DNA from: Stentor roeselii
Lineage: Eukaryota; Ciliophora; Heterotrichea; Heterotrichida; Stentoridae
Length of the DNA stretch: 64,000 nucleotides
Direction: 5' to 3'
Assembly: GCA_006503475.1 (NCBI GenBank)
Contig: RSEH01000020.1
Location: 62,001 to 126,000 of the forward strand
The position numbers and the translations under genes were made by a program. Positions 28,003-37,646 of this stretch are shown here, piece after piece. The notes under the pieces were generated by a model. It worked only from the letters and a program-made list of their open reading frames with translations, was not told the origin of the DNA and did no database searches. Positions within the stretch are counted from its first letter, which is position 1, and each line of letters starts with the position of its first letter.

Positions 28003-29991
28003 TTATTCTTTTATGTTATAGTTTCGAACTGATGGCTTTTTTGTCTTTTTTAAATTTGCTCGGATTCGGGAATGTACTTCTTTTTGAGAGGCTGTTTCTC
28101 GGTTGCTGTTGGCTTTTTGGAACCTTTTTTCTTCTTTTACTGGCTCGGAGTTCATGATTTCTTCGAAATCGTCGTATTTTGGAAGGCTTTTTATTGGGTC
28201 GTCAATCATCCGAAGACCTTCCTGCATTTCTTCTATTTGTTCTACGATAGGAGGCTGAACAACCTGCACACTTTTATTATACCCAAGCATTCTCAGTTCA
28301 GCCTTAAGTTCAGAGCTAATATCAAGCAGCTGGTCTCTTTCAGTAGTAATTTTAATTATTTCATTCCTCAATTTTGCAACATTTTCCCTCAACCTCTGAA
28401 CTTCACCAATATCTTCAACTCCCTGATTGTTAATAAACTCAATTTCAGCTCTCATTTCTTCAATAATTCTCTTCAACTCTTCATTTTCCGCCAACAACTC
28501 CTGATTAGAAGACTTGATAGAACTAGCAGGTCCCAAATCTTCCGACCATATTTTCGGAAACTCCTCATTTTTCCAATTTTCATTCTTTTTAACACCCGCG
28601 ACTTCCCTCAACTTTTTCTCATATTCTTCCTTCAAACTCTGAACCATTTGATCCTTTTGAAAATTTTTCATTTCTTTAAAAGCCTGTATTTCATTTTTAA
28701 GAGAAGAGACTTCGATTTCATATTCTTGAATCTGAACTCTAAGTTTTTTTCCCTCTTCTAAAAACTGGTCACTTCGAGCTTTCCAAGAGCCAAGATTTTC
28801 TTGCAAGGTTCTGATTTCAGAGTCCTTTGCAAGAAGGTCCTGTCGAAGATTTTTTAAGTTTTCTTCAGCGATTTCCAGGTCTTTTTGATATTGGCTCTCA
28901 ACTTTCGAGACTTCACTAAAGGACTTTTTTTCTATGTTTAAAAATTTTTCCCTCATTTGAAGGGTCTGGAGGTAGTTTTTTTCTGAGTCTTCCTCGGCTT
29001 GAGCGAGTCGTTGTTGGAGTCTGTTGATCTGTGAAGTGAAAGTTGAGTTAAGTCTTTGGACTTGGATTTCATGACTTTCTCTTAAAAAGTTAACCTCTTC
29101 TTTTGAGGCGTTTTTTAGTTTGGTCAGTTCTTTTTCGTAGAAATCTTTTTGGTTTTCCCAGAAGTCGGCTTCTGACTCTTGTTGTGACTTGATGGTTTCC
29201 ATTTGTTGGGCAAGGTGATTAGAGTGGTCGATGAGTTTGTTGATTTGAATGTCTTTTTCAGAGATTATTAAAGTTTTTTCACGAATTTGCTCGAAATGCT
29301 CTTGTTCTAGACGGGATACTAGGTCTTCTTCTATTATTTTTTGGAGCTTGTCTTGGAGGTCTTTGCGGTCTTTTGAGAGGATTTGGATTTTTGAGTCTTT
29401 TTCTTGAAGGTCTTGAAGAAGGGAGTTTAGTTCGGATGAATGTCTTTGTTGAAGATCGCTTAAGACTTGCTCGTGCTTTAGGGTCAGGACTTGCTTTAAC
29501 TCGTTGATTTCTTGTTCCCTGCTTCGAATCAACCGGTTTTGTTGCTTTTCAAGGTCATCTATGATTTTACTAAACTTACGAGCTTCTTCTTCTTTTTTCC
29601 ATTTTAAATCAGTTAGTTCTTCTCTTAATTGGTCCCTTGAATCAGCCAAGACTCGCTCTTGTGACTTGATTTTGTTTGACTCCTGCTTAATTCTTTGTTC
29701 GGTAGCTGCAACTAGTCCGCGCAACTCGCTTATTTCGCAGTCTTTTTGTTTTTGAGTTTTTTGAAGGGCTACATATTTTGACTCGAGCTCATGTAATTCT
29801 GCATCCCGATCATCAATTAACTTTACATTATAGTTGAAATCTTCCTGAATAGTTCTCAGTTTTTCAGTCAATGAATCAATGTGCTGAGTTTTCTGCTTGA
29901 TTTGATCTTCAAGTTGGATAAGTCTTAGTTTTGAGATGTCCTGAAGTTCTTTTTCTTTGCGCGCAATAAGTTCTGAAAGATCTTGTTCCAT
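28003..29991 (-). CDS. CCDC57-like coiled-coil protein (662 aa)
   Basis: ATG 29989-29991 to a stop at 28003. The protein is almost entirely coiled coil. The N-terminal block (LIARKEKELQ, later EDFNYNVKLIDDRDAELHEL) matches the start of CCDC57, a centriolar satellite and microtubule-associated protein, and the C-terminal LRENVAKLRNEIIKITTERD block also fits. The last 100 residues are basic and disordered. A role at basal bodies is likely in a ciliate. Coiled coils give spurious similarity, so the family call is moderate. Confidence 0.65.
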   Translation of the reverse strand: MEQDLSELIARKEKELQDISKLRLIQLEDQIKQKTQHIDSLTEKLRTIQEDFNYNVKLIDDRDAELHELESKYVALQKTQKQKDCEISELRGLVAATEQRIKQESNKIKSQERVLADSRDQLREELTDLKWKKEEEARKFSKIIDDLEKQQNRLIRSREQEINELKQVLTLKHEQVLSDLQQRHSSELNSLLQDLQEKDSKIQILSKDRKDLQDKLQKIIEEDLVSRLEQEHFEQIREKTLIISEKDIQINKLIDHSNHLAQQMETIKSQQESEADFWENQKDFYEKELTKLKNASKEEVNFLRESHEIQVQRLNSTFTSQINRLQQRLAQAEEDSEKNYLQTLQMREKFLNIEKKSFSEVSKVESQYQKDLEIAEENLKNLRQDLLAKDSEIRTLQENLGSWKARSDQFLEEGKKLRVQIQEYEIEVSSLKNEIQAFKEMKNFQKDQMVQSLKEEYEKKLREVAGVKKNENWKNEEFPKIWSEDLGPASSIKSSNQELLAENEELKRIIEEMRAEIEFINNQGVEDIGEVQRLRENVAKLRNEIIKITTERDQLLDISSELKAELRMLGYNKSVQVVQPPIVEQIEEMQEGLRMIDDPIKSLPKYDDFEEIMNSEPVKEEKRFQKANSNRETASQKEVHSRIRANLKKTKKPSVRNYNIKE

Positions 29992-31145
29992 ATAAGTAAA
30001 AAATTAAATTCTAAGGTAAAGATTTATTTTTTTCTTATTCTGATTTGAAGATGAATTTATTTGTTGTTGGTTGAAACAAAGTAAATATTTATGTTTATGT
30101 CTCAAGAAACCAAATTTTCTTTCAAGAATCAAAGTATTTGAAAATAGATAACTTTATAAACTCATATTTTTCCATTTAATTGACAGATGAATATTCTTAA
30201 GAACAACTTTTATCTTTCAATTTACCTTAGATTAACTAAAATAAAAATAATAAAGAATCGAGAAAAGTCACTATAAATTTATCTGATTAAACATTAAATA
30301 GCAATCCTAAGATTTACTTATAAAAGCTAATTCTCATACAGAACTTGAAAACTGGCACATGAGTATAAAATATAATAATAGCCTTATCTCATCAGATCCA
30401 AAAAATAGTAAATTCATCAAGGTAGCAGAAATGAATGGATCATAAAATTACCCTAGATTATCAACATCATTTAATTCAATTTACCTAATAATTTGAAATA
30501 AACTGTAATCTCAAAAAATATATATTATTTAAATTAATATTGACTTCATATTGATTCTTTTTAGAAAAGTGGCCAAAACCTTATTATAATATTTTTGAAT
30601 ATTGATCACATTAAGCATTAATCCCTATAACCGTAATTTAAAAACAATATCATAAATAAAGTATAAAGAATAAGTGCCGATAATTTATATAAAATATCGA
30701 AAACATGCAAGATGTTTCAATTCAGTCAGGCAAAATAGAGTATTGAGTTAGGTGCATGAGCTTTAAAAAATAATTAGTGGACGATATAGAATGAAAATAT
30801 TATTTAAAATCAAATTAGTTTGCTCAAATCACAAGACCAAAAGCAGTGAAATAAAAATTTAGGAATTTTTCTTGGACTATAGTTTTATTTCTCACATAAT
30901 AGTTCATACAAGAGATTGAGATAAGTTAAATACTTGCTACTTTGTAAGTTAAATTTGACTTAGGCCTTAAGTTAATATGCAAATGGAGTTATCTAGTCTT
31001 TTCATACAATTTTCTATCATTTTTAAAAGCAAGATAGATTCTTTAATAAATAATGAACTTAAATCTTTTACCTGAAAATTAGATTTGTGATTGAAATATC
31101 ATAATATTTATTATAATCATGTTTATATTCTAATCAATCTAATTT
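29992..31145. other. long AT-rich intergenic region (about 1.15 kb)
   Basis: This is the longest gene-free stretch of the window, between the start of the CCDC57-like gene and the 3' end of the GDPD gene. It has dense stop codons on both strands and no clear repeat array. I saw no tRNA cloverleaf, snRNA or coding fragment. It must hold the upstream region of the CCDC57-like gene. A decayed gene too worn to recognise is possible. Confidence 0.5.
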
Positions 31146-32134
31146 CTACTTATTAATTTTGGAGTTACTAAGATAATTCCTCATTTTTGTGGGATAATCT
31201 GTTATGATTCCAGCACAATTTCGCTTATTATCGATTACTGATATTGCCAAATCAACTTCAAATTCATGATTCAAGGTCCAGTAAAATACAGAAACTCCTC
31301 TCTTGGCCAAATATTTATTTAGAGGACCAGCAACAAAGAAAAAAAACTGAACAATCAAAGTACTATATATAAACTACTAAATCATAGCTCGAAATTTTCC
31401 CATTTCTTCAATTTTAAGTTTTTTGAAAGTTTCAGTCATTATAGGCAATGCTATTATATCTTCATTGATGCTTATCAAGGTAATAAAGCCAAGCAAGTAA
31501 GCCAGATATATAAAAATGATTTTTCCCATTGTCATAAACTTCATAGTCCCTATCCCAAGTTCCTTGATTTTCTTATTGGCTTTAAAGTCATTAGTCCCGA
31601 ATATCTATTTATTTTTACAGTCAATTTGCTTCTATTATACTTCTCAATGAGTTTAGCCATGACTTGAATTGCTTCATCACTTGGAGTCTTCAAGTCAACA
31701 CAGATGATAGAATCAGGGCATTCTTTAAAAACATCTTCTAAGAGACAAAATCTTCCACTTTCATCCGATCTAAAATTTTCTTCTAAAAAATGACTAAAAA
31801 ACTCTTTCTTATATTTAGGCAAATCTTGAAACTTCATTTTCGAAATAAATTCTTTCTTTCCACAGAGTCTCTCAATGCAATCATCATGACTGACAACGAT
31901 TTGCTTATCAGCTGAAAAAACAACATCAAGTTCCAAGACATCAGCCCAAGCCGTACTTTTAAAAGCCTTTAAAGTATTTTCAGGGTGTTCGCCACTCCCT
32001 CCTCGATGAGATATAATCAAGAAGTGTTTCTTATGAAGTTCATTAGCAGCGACAGGACAATGAAACAAGTTCGGCATTTTAAACAAGAGCCACGCGACAG
32101 AACTATAAACAACCAAAAAAGTAAAAAATTCCAT
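31146..32134 (-). CDS. glycerophosphodiester phosphodiesterase, GDPD1/3-like (319 aa, two introns)
   Basis: ATG 32132-32134. A membrane segment (residues 3-20) precedes the catalytic core: HRGGSGEHPENTL (His43, Arg44), VLELDVVFS with the metal-binding Glu and Asp, and HDDCIERL. Two introns are removed: 14 nt at 31605-31618 (phase 0) and 15 nt at 31363-31377 (phase 2). Splicing gives KLTIFGTNDFKANKK, a second hydrophobic segment, and then YLAKRGVSVFYWTLN and IITDYPTKMR, which follow the GDPD1/3 order. The family hydrolyses glycerophosphodiesters or lysophospholipids at membranes. Without splicing the gene looks like separate fragments. Confidence 0.9.
31363..31377 (-). other. 15-nt intron in the GDPD gene
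   Basis: GTAGTTTATATATAG on the minus strand, phase 2. Retention gives tandem in-frame stops; removal joins FRAMIY to TLIVQ. A is at position 10. Confidence 0.88.
31605..31618 (-). other. 14-nt intron in the GDPD gene as written
   Basis: GTAAAAATAAATAG on the minus strand, phase 0. Removal restores KLT-IFGTND and the rest of the GDPD fold. It is one base shorter than every other intron here; a missing A in the AAAAA run would explain that. Confidence 0.75.
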
Positions 32135-32217
32135 TATTATCTATTCACCTAAATTTTATCCTCAAATCCTCAAGTAACGACTGAATATCGCATTAATCAA
32201 CCATCTTATAATTAACT

Positions 32218-32793
32218 ATGGGATGCATCGCAAGTCAGTCTAAAATCAGCAACAAAAGCGTCTTAGCCAGTTCAATGCCAGGGACTCTATCCAAGGCCTT
32301 TGAAAGATCCTCGATTCACAACCCAACAAGCAAACCAGGTCTAAAAAGACTGTCAATTAACACCCGAGGAGTAACGCTTAACCCTCGAAGACATTCTTTA
32401 TCCCCAGCTGAACTGGGGGACTTCTGGGGAACGATGCCTTTACCTGTTGTAATTGACAGGTTTAAGTTATTTTATGAAGAAATCAAGAAAGGAAATGGCG
32501 AAGTGAGTGAGTCGGTTGAGTACATTCAAACTATTCTGACAGACATCAGTGATAATTTCTCTGATAGTAAATTCAGAGTCATTAAAAAAAATGACTCAAA
32601 ATTCAAAAGTTTAATCGGGAAGTACCCTTCTGGTCTTCAGTTCTTTCGGTACATCGGCTTCAAAGAACTGGAAGATTCTGTGCAGGTGCATGACAACCTC
32701 GATGGTTCAAATGTAAAAAATATTATAAAAGCTTTTGAAATCGCTTTTAAACGAGTTGATGAAATGAAAGCGGGAAGGAACTCAATCGTGTAA
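32218..32793 (+). CDS. PUB-domain protein with acylation-type N-terminus (191 aa)
   Basis: ATG 32218. The start MGCIASQSK is a strong N-myristoylation plus palmitoylation signal. A Ser/Arg-rich disordered segment follows, and residues about 115-180 have the PUB pattern (FRVIKKNDSKFKSL, YPSGLQFFRYIGF, VKNIIKAFEIAF). PUB domains bind the C-terminal tail of the AAA ATPase p97/VCP (as in PNGase, UBXD1 and HOIP). The combination suggests a membrane-tethered p97 adaptor. There is no peptidase or UBX domain. The next gene follows 50 nt downstream on the same strand. Confidence 0.75.
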   Translation: MGCIASQSKISNKSVLASSMPGTLSKAFERSSIHNPTSKPGLKRLSINTRGVTLNPRRHSLSPAELGDFWGTMPLPVVIDRFKLFYEEIKKGNGEVSESVEYIQTILTDISDNFSDSKFRVIKKNDSKFKSLIGKYPSGLQFFRYIGFKELEDSVQVHDNLDGSNVKNIIKAFEIAFKRVDEMKAGRNSIV

Positions 32794-32843
32794 CATCTGA
32801 AGGTTTAATAGGTTTTGAGCTTCGGTATTAATAAATCTAAACA

Positions 32844-34958
32844 ATGAAAATCTCACTTAGTCCAAAATTCTCCAGTAAGGCAAGTCTTTTCCAGTTAAAA
32901 CACAACACCTTGACAAAGAGTTCAAAGGAGTTAAAATCTTTGCCTTTACTTCCAAGTTTCACTCTCAGATCACAGTCAAGTCTCGTTCAAGGCTTCAGTC
33001 CTCTAGAAGCCCAAAGTGTATACAAAGCAAAATGCAAAGATCTCAGCATAACCAGCTCAAAAGACCAAGAACAAAAATTCATCATCAATTTTTTAAACTC
33101 TGTTCAAGGTCGCGTTATTGACTTAAACGGTTCTGGTCTAGGAAAGCATTCAGCTCAAGTAATTTCAGAAGTATTAAAAAAAAACCCTCATTATTTTCAA
33201 GTAATTCTCTCAAACAACAACTTATCCGATGAAGGTTGTGAGTATTTCGGTAAAATGCTTCGAAACAACCTGACAATAATCCACCTGGACTTAAGTGGAA
33301 ACAATCTTTCCCCTGAAGGCGCTTCAAAGTTCTTTAAAAAGCTTTTAAACAACCAGGCTTTAATAAGTTTAGACCTGAGTTCAAAAGACCGAATGAATAA
33401 AAATCGAATTGGCTTAAAAGGAAGTCACGCTTTAAGCAACTACCTTTACCGAACCCTGACTTTAACCTTCCTAAACATTTCAGGGTCCTGTATTGGAAAA
33501 GAAGGACTTGAATACATTTCCTTAGGACTTTCTTTCAACTCTTCACTACTGTCACTAAACCTTTCATTTAACAGTTTAGACGGAAAGTCAATGCAAACTC
33601 TTTGCAGTAGTCTCAGTAAATGCAAGCTAAAAGAACTGATCCTTTCAGGAAATCCAGGAATTTCTAAAGGCAGTGAATTTTTCTGCAATTATCTTCTAGG
33701 AAAATACGAAGGCGGTTGTCATATCAGCAAACTCGACCTGAGTCGATGTGACTTTGACGATGAAGCCGCTGAAAAGGTGCTTTTCGGACTTGAGACTAAT
33801 TTAAGTGTGACTGACTTGAACCTTAGCAGTAATCCTTTAGGGTGCAAGACTGGCGACTACCTCAGCAGATGCCTTGAAAAAAACACAATGATTCAAAGTC
33901 TCAACCTCACCTGCTGCAACTTGACTGAAGAAGGAGTTGCGAGAATGGCAGGTGGACTTGTCAAGAATTTTACTTTGAAAAGTTTAAATCTTTGCAATAA
34001 TTATCTCTGTGATTCTGGAGTCAAGGCACTGACTGAAGCAGTTAAAAAGAACTCAGGACTGCAAAGCTTGGACTTGGCTTCTAATCTGATAAAAAACCCT
34101 GGAGGACAGTATCTCATTGAATTACTTTATAAGAACTCGTCAATTAGAAGTATCAATTTGAACTGCAACTCACTTAAAGAAGAAATCGGACATGACCTCC
34201 TCGCAGTTGTCAGCAGATGTAAGAATATTCAGTTTTTTTCTTTGGAGTTCAATAGTATCAACTTGAAATACGTGAATAGCATCAATAAATGCCTTCTTCG
34301 TAATCAAAAAGCTTTTAAAACCAGCATGTCTCCTAAGATTTTACATGAAATTGAAAGACTTATCATTAGTGATGAACATATTGAGAAGGTATTCAGTCAG
34401 ATTTCTACGAAAAATAAAGAAAAAGAAGATGCTCATCGCAAGTTTTTCAAACAACGGACTAAGTTTTTTGAAGTGAAAAATGAGGAAAGTGAGAAGTTTG
34501 AAGTGATAAAGGAAGAAAAACATTTGGTTTTAAGTCGTAAACAGACTTTAAATCGCGAACATGATATTACTTATTTTGATGTCTCGAAAACCAAGTTTCA
34601 GAAGGAGAAGGAAATGAGGGAAATCAAGGAAGCTATTTTAAATGTGGCACATAATGTTAATGCGCTGAAAAAAAGAAGTGAGATGTAGGCAGGGAAATAT
34701 ATTTTTGATGTGGTTGTACAAAAGAAACAGAAGTTTGCGGTTTTGATTAATGAGTTGAAGAGTAGCTTGGGAAAAGTTGAAAGTGAAAGGAATAAGGTGA
34801 GGAATGAACTTGAAGAAATGAAGGTTACGTTTCAGACACTTTGTGAACAACTTATTCAAGCGAAAAATTATAGTAATGATGACCCTTCCCCGACACCCGA
34901 AAAGCCAAAACACCCAGAAAAGCGAAAACGTGGAACCATCTTAAAGTTAAAAAAATAG
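32844..34958 (+). CDS. LRR protein with C-terminal coiled coil (699 aa, one intron)
   Basis: ATG 32844. RNI-type LRRs run from about residue 85 to 480 (IIHLDLSGNNLSPEGA, LLSLNLSFNSLDG, IQSLNLTCCNLTEEGV, LQSLDLASNLIKNPGG). A TAG at 34686-34688 seems to end the frame, but it lies in a 15-nt intron (34678-34692, phase 1). Splicing joins a charged helix (EKEMREIKEAILN) to a further coiled coil (LINELKSSLGKVESERNKVR) and a basic tail ending at TAG 34956-34958. It is probably a scaffold protein. Its stop codon directly abuts the stop of the convergent transporter gene. Confidence 0.85.
34678..34692 (+). other. 15-nt intron in the third LRR gene
   Basis: GTGAGATGTAGGCAG, phase 1, the only intron here starting GTG. 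It contains the in-frame TAG and lies between two frames that continue in register as coiled coil. A is at position 10. Protein homology is weaker support here than at the other introns. Confidence 0.75.
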
Positions 34959-36272
34959 CTAATTAGGATCCTTCAAAGAAATCATCCTATCCTGATTCTT
35001 ATCAATTCCAATTCTCCTCAAATCTTCCTTACTAACCAAAACAGCCCCGGCAGCAACTCCAATGCCCGCAGCACAAATAAGACAAATAACAACCGGTGAG
35101 TTGGCCAAAAGATAAGCTAATCCAACTTCCGCAATTCCAACAAGTTGTCCTCCAGAATTAAGAAGTCCTCCAGTCATAGCTTCTCCAACAGGAAAAGTGA
35201 TTTCAATTCCATATTCATAAGAAATCGGAAGAGTTGGTGTAAGAGTAAGTCCAACAAGTCCAACAGCGATGCTCGAAATGATCATAGACTTGAAGTTCAA
35301 AGTGAAAACAAAAACGATAAAAGTTGCTAAAGTGATCAAACAGTTGATAATCAAAGTTAACTTGTACTTATGCGTCACTGTCACTATCGCACCAACAACA
35401 CCTGCGCCCACAAGGCCACAGATGATCAGCAAGCCACCAAAAACGCTGTTGTCGAATGAAGAGAAACCGTATGGACGACTTATTAGGTCGATTAATGTTG
35501 CAAGAGCGTTCAAAGCACCTTGAACCATTGAAAATGCCAGCAAAAGACATAAAAAACTCTTGTTTTTCATACTTTCTTTCAAGGAATCCCAGAAATCTTC
35601 TCGTTCTTCTGAAGCTGAAATACTTGGAGGATTTTTTGGCTTGTTTTTGAATAGGAAAAAACAGAATAGGCAGATTATTGAACAGATTATCGCCTCGATT
35701 AACATTAGAAGAACGATTTCTGATTTGCTTTTAGAAGATGTTACGATTATTGCCGGTAATACGAAGCCGATTGCTACACCTAGAGGGTTTGACATTGTTC
35801 CTACTGTTGTTGCCATTGTTCGCTAAGGAGATTTTACCATCTCTGGACGGAACCAGGTCGCTGCTAACTTTGCTGGAGAGTTTAAAAGAAATGGCTGACC
35901 TATCGCTGCTAGCGTGTTGCCTACTAGGATGTACCAGAAACTGTCTAATGCACCTAGACGCACCCATGATCCGGCTGTTGTTAGAAGAATTCCGATCATT
36001 ATCTAGATTTTAGTTACTCCTGTTCGCAGACCTAGCTTATCAAGGATGTAGTTTGATGGGAAAACTATTGGAACATAAATAATCATGTAGACTAGTGAGC
36101 ACATTTCAACCCATATATCAGCAACATCGTAAGTCTTTTTAGAGATTACTTTTGATACAACTGACAATATAGGTGAGACTGAGATCCACATCATCGCATT
36201 ACAGCCAAGGCTTAAACTGTAAAGCGTTAAAATAACCCAGCGAAAACTCGTCTCACCAACTTCAATATTCAT
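34959..36272 (-). CDS. SLC49 (FLVCR-like) major facilitator transporter (427 aa, two introns)
   Basis: ATG 36270-36272. Two 15-nt introns (36003-36017 and 35823-35837, both phase 0) are removed. The joined protein has about 12 membrane segments. It carries the family stretch FLLNSPAKLAATWFRPEM followed by TVGTMSNPLGVAIGFVLP, and later LPISYEYGIEITFPVGEAMT, as in FLVCR1/2 and relatives. Animal members move haem, choline or ethanolamine; the substrate here is unknown. The gene ends at 34959, directly against the stop of the convergent LRR gene. Confidence 0.9.
35823..35837 (-). other. 15-nt intron 2 in the SLC49 transporter gene
   Basis: GTAAAATCTCCTTAG on the minus strand, phase 0. Removal joins WFRPEM to RTMATTVG. 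This is the only 15-nt intron here without A at position 10. Confidence 0.9.
36003..36017 (-). other. 15-nt intron 1 in the SLC49 transporter gene
   Basis: GTAACTAAAATCTAG on the minus strand, phase 0. Removal joins GLRTG to IMIGILLTTAG inside a membrane segment. A is at position 10. Confidence 0.9.
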
Positions 36273-36293
36273 GATTAGAAATGTTTACCTAAA

Positions 36294-36510
36294 ATGTTGG
36301 ATAATAAGATAATCTCAAGAAATTCAAACTCTGGCCAAGGTGAAAGGGATTTTCAAGCTTTCGATGTTATTACTTTAAATAAACAGATGGTATCTTGCTG
36401 ATACAAAAGTATTTGATTTTCGTCAAGAATACGATATCAATAAAGAATACATCAAATTTGAGAAATGGATTAATGCTTTATATAATAAATGCAGAGAATT
36501 ATTGAACTAA
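36294..36510 (+). pseudogene. possible small gene or gene remnant
   Basis: ATG 36294 lies 21 nt from the divergent transporter start. It opens a 36-codon frame ending SGQGERDFQAFDVITLNK-QMVSC. A second frame, one base off, continues as WYLADTKVFDFRQEYDIN and KFEKWINALYNKCRELLN to TAA 36508-36510. Both halves have coding-like composition, but no 15-16 nt GT-AG intron of the right phase joins them. It may be a host gene with a frame break. No family is recognised. Confidence 0.3.
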
Positions 36511-36927
36511 CATAAAAACATTCGGTATGAACTAAAGTTTTTACTTTCAATTATCTATCATCGAATCCTTTAAGTAATTTATAATAAATATAAAATTCTT
36601 TCTGGTGAATTATCCTCTTAACCTTTCTTTACATTTAACCACTCAACTCATTTTAAGAGACAAATTTTAGTCACTTTAGAAATTTTACCATAGTGGTTAT
36701 TAATTTATTATTTAAAGTCAGGTCTAAAAAAACTGGAGAAACATTAAAGTCAACCTAAAACAACACCAAAAGGTTTACTCTATTAATAAATAAATCATCT
36801 TAAAGACTTATAATATTTCCTTCTATTTCCATACAAATTAAAAGCCTTATCAAAAAATAATCACCTTAGTTTAATGAGTTTCTTATGAAAGAAATAATGA
36901 ATATCATGATGTTTCGAAAACTTTATA
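36511..36927. other. AT-rich intergenic region
   Basis: About 417 bp, about 80 percent A/T by eye, with no gene, RNA or repeat that I recognise. It ends in CTTTATA directly before the start codon of the next small gene. Confidence 0.5.
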
Positions 36928-37269
36928 ATGAATACTTTCAATAACTTCAGTGCAAATTCAACAATGAAGAAAAATAATCCACCCATAGATACCAGAAGAG
37001 CAGTTTCTTGCATAAAAATCAGAAGATCTATTAGAAATGACAGCAGGTTTTCATCTCCTGTCAAAAATCTGGATACCTTGGTTAGCAGATGTGAAAAGGA
37101 ATTAAAGAAAATCAAGAAAATCTCTGGAAAGCTTCTGAAATCAAGAAGAATCATCCAGAAAAACAATGAAATTATTGAAAATTTCATTCACCGTCCTTTA
37201 TTCAGTGTAAAAGTTCTCTCAAAAGAACGCCCAAAATTTTTAAATCGTAATTTTAAATACCAAAATTAG
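36928..37269 (+). CDS. small basic hypothetical protein (113 aa)
   Basis: ATG 36928 is preceded by CTTTATA, the start context seen at other genes here. The protein is Lys/Arg-rich and has one helical stretch (LVSRCEKELKKIKKISGKLL). No domain is recognised. The opposite strand is also open here (36861-37187) but encodes an implausible Phe/Leu-rich chain, so the plus strand is preferred. Confidence 0.45.
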   Translation: MNTFNNFSANSTMKKNNPPIDTRRAVSCIKIRRSIRNDSRFSSPVKNLDTLVSRCEKELKKIKKISGKLLKSRRIIQKNNEIIENFIHRPLFSVKVLSKERPKFLNRNFKYQN

Positions 37270-37646
37270 TAAAATCTCTCTTAAGATAATACAATTTTAG
37301 TCTAAATTGATATTTCGAATGAAATATTGCACAAATGCTTCTAGAATAATAAACATCAACGTTCCGAAGGACATCCTAAAATTTCATCTTACCAGAATTT
37401 TGTATTAATTTATTATAATAGAAAATATTTGACTTAGTTTTACTAGAAGTCCGCATAACTAATCCTAATGCTCAAGCCTCGTCCCATATCAAAAATCAAA
37501 AAAATCCAATATTCTTACCTAAATTAAAACCCTTCTACAAATCCTGTAAAAATCACTTCATCCTCCAAATCAAGAACTTCTTTAAAATCCAAAAGCCCTG
37601 AATTAAATTTATTCTACTGAATCGAGCACCTTGATCAAAACTGTAT
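37270..37646. other. AT-rich intergenic region between convergent genes
   Basis: About 377 bp holding only 3' flanks of the small basic gene and the PHD gene. No features were recognised. Confidence 0.55.

Noticed and set aside
28072-28761. 229-codon plus-strand frame opposite the CCDC57-like gene
   Set aside because: The Phe/Leu-rich chain is the shadow of a Lys/Glu-rich coiled coil on the minus strand.
29992-31145. Hidden tRNA, snRNA or mobile element in the longest intergenic stretch
   Set aside because: No cloverleaf, U6-like word, terminal repeat or transposase frame was visible; a covariance-model search would settle it.
31360-31620. GDPD gene looks like a decayed pseudogene in pieces
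   Set aside because: Two tiny introns account for all stops and the full family order is present.
36861-37187. 108-codon minus-strand hydrophobic frame
   Set aside because: It overlaps the plus-strand basic protein, which has the better start context and a more natural composition.
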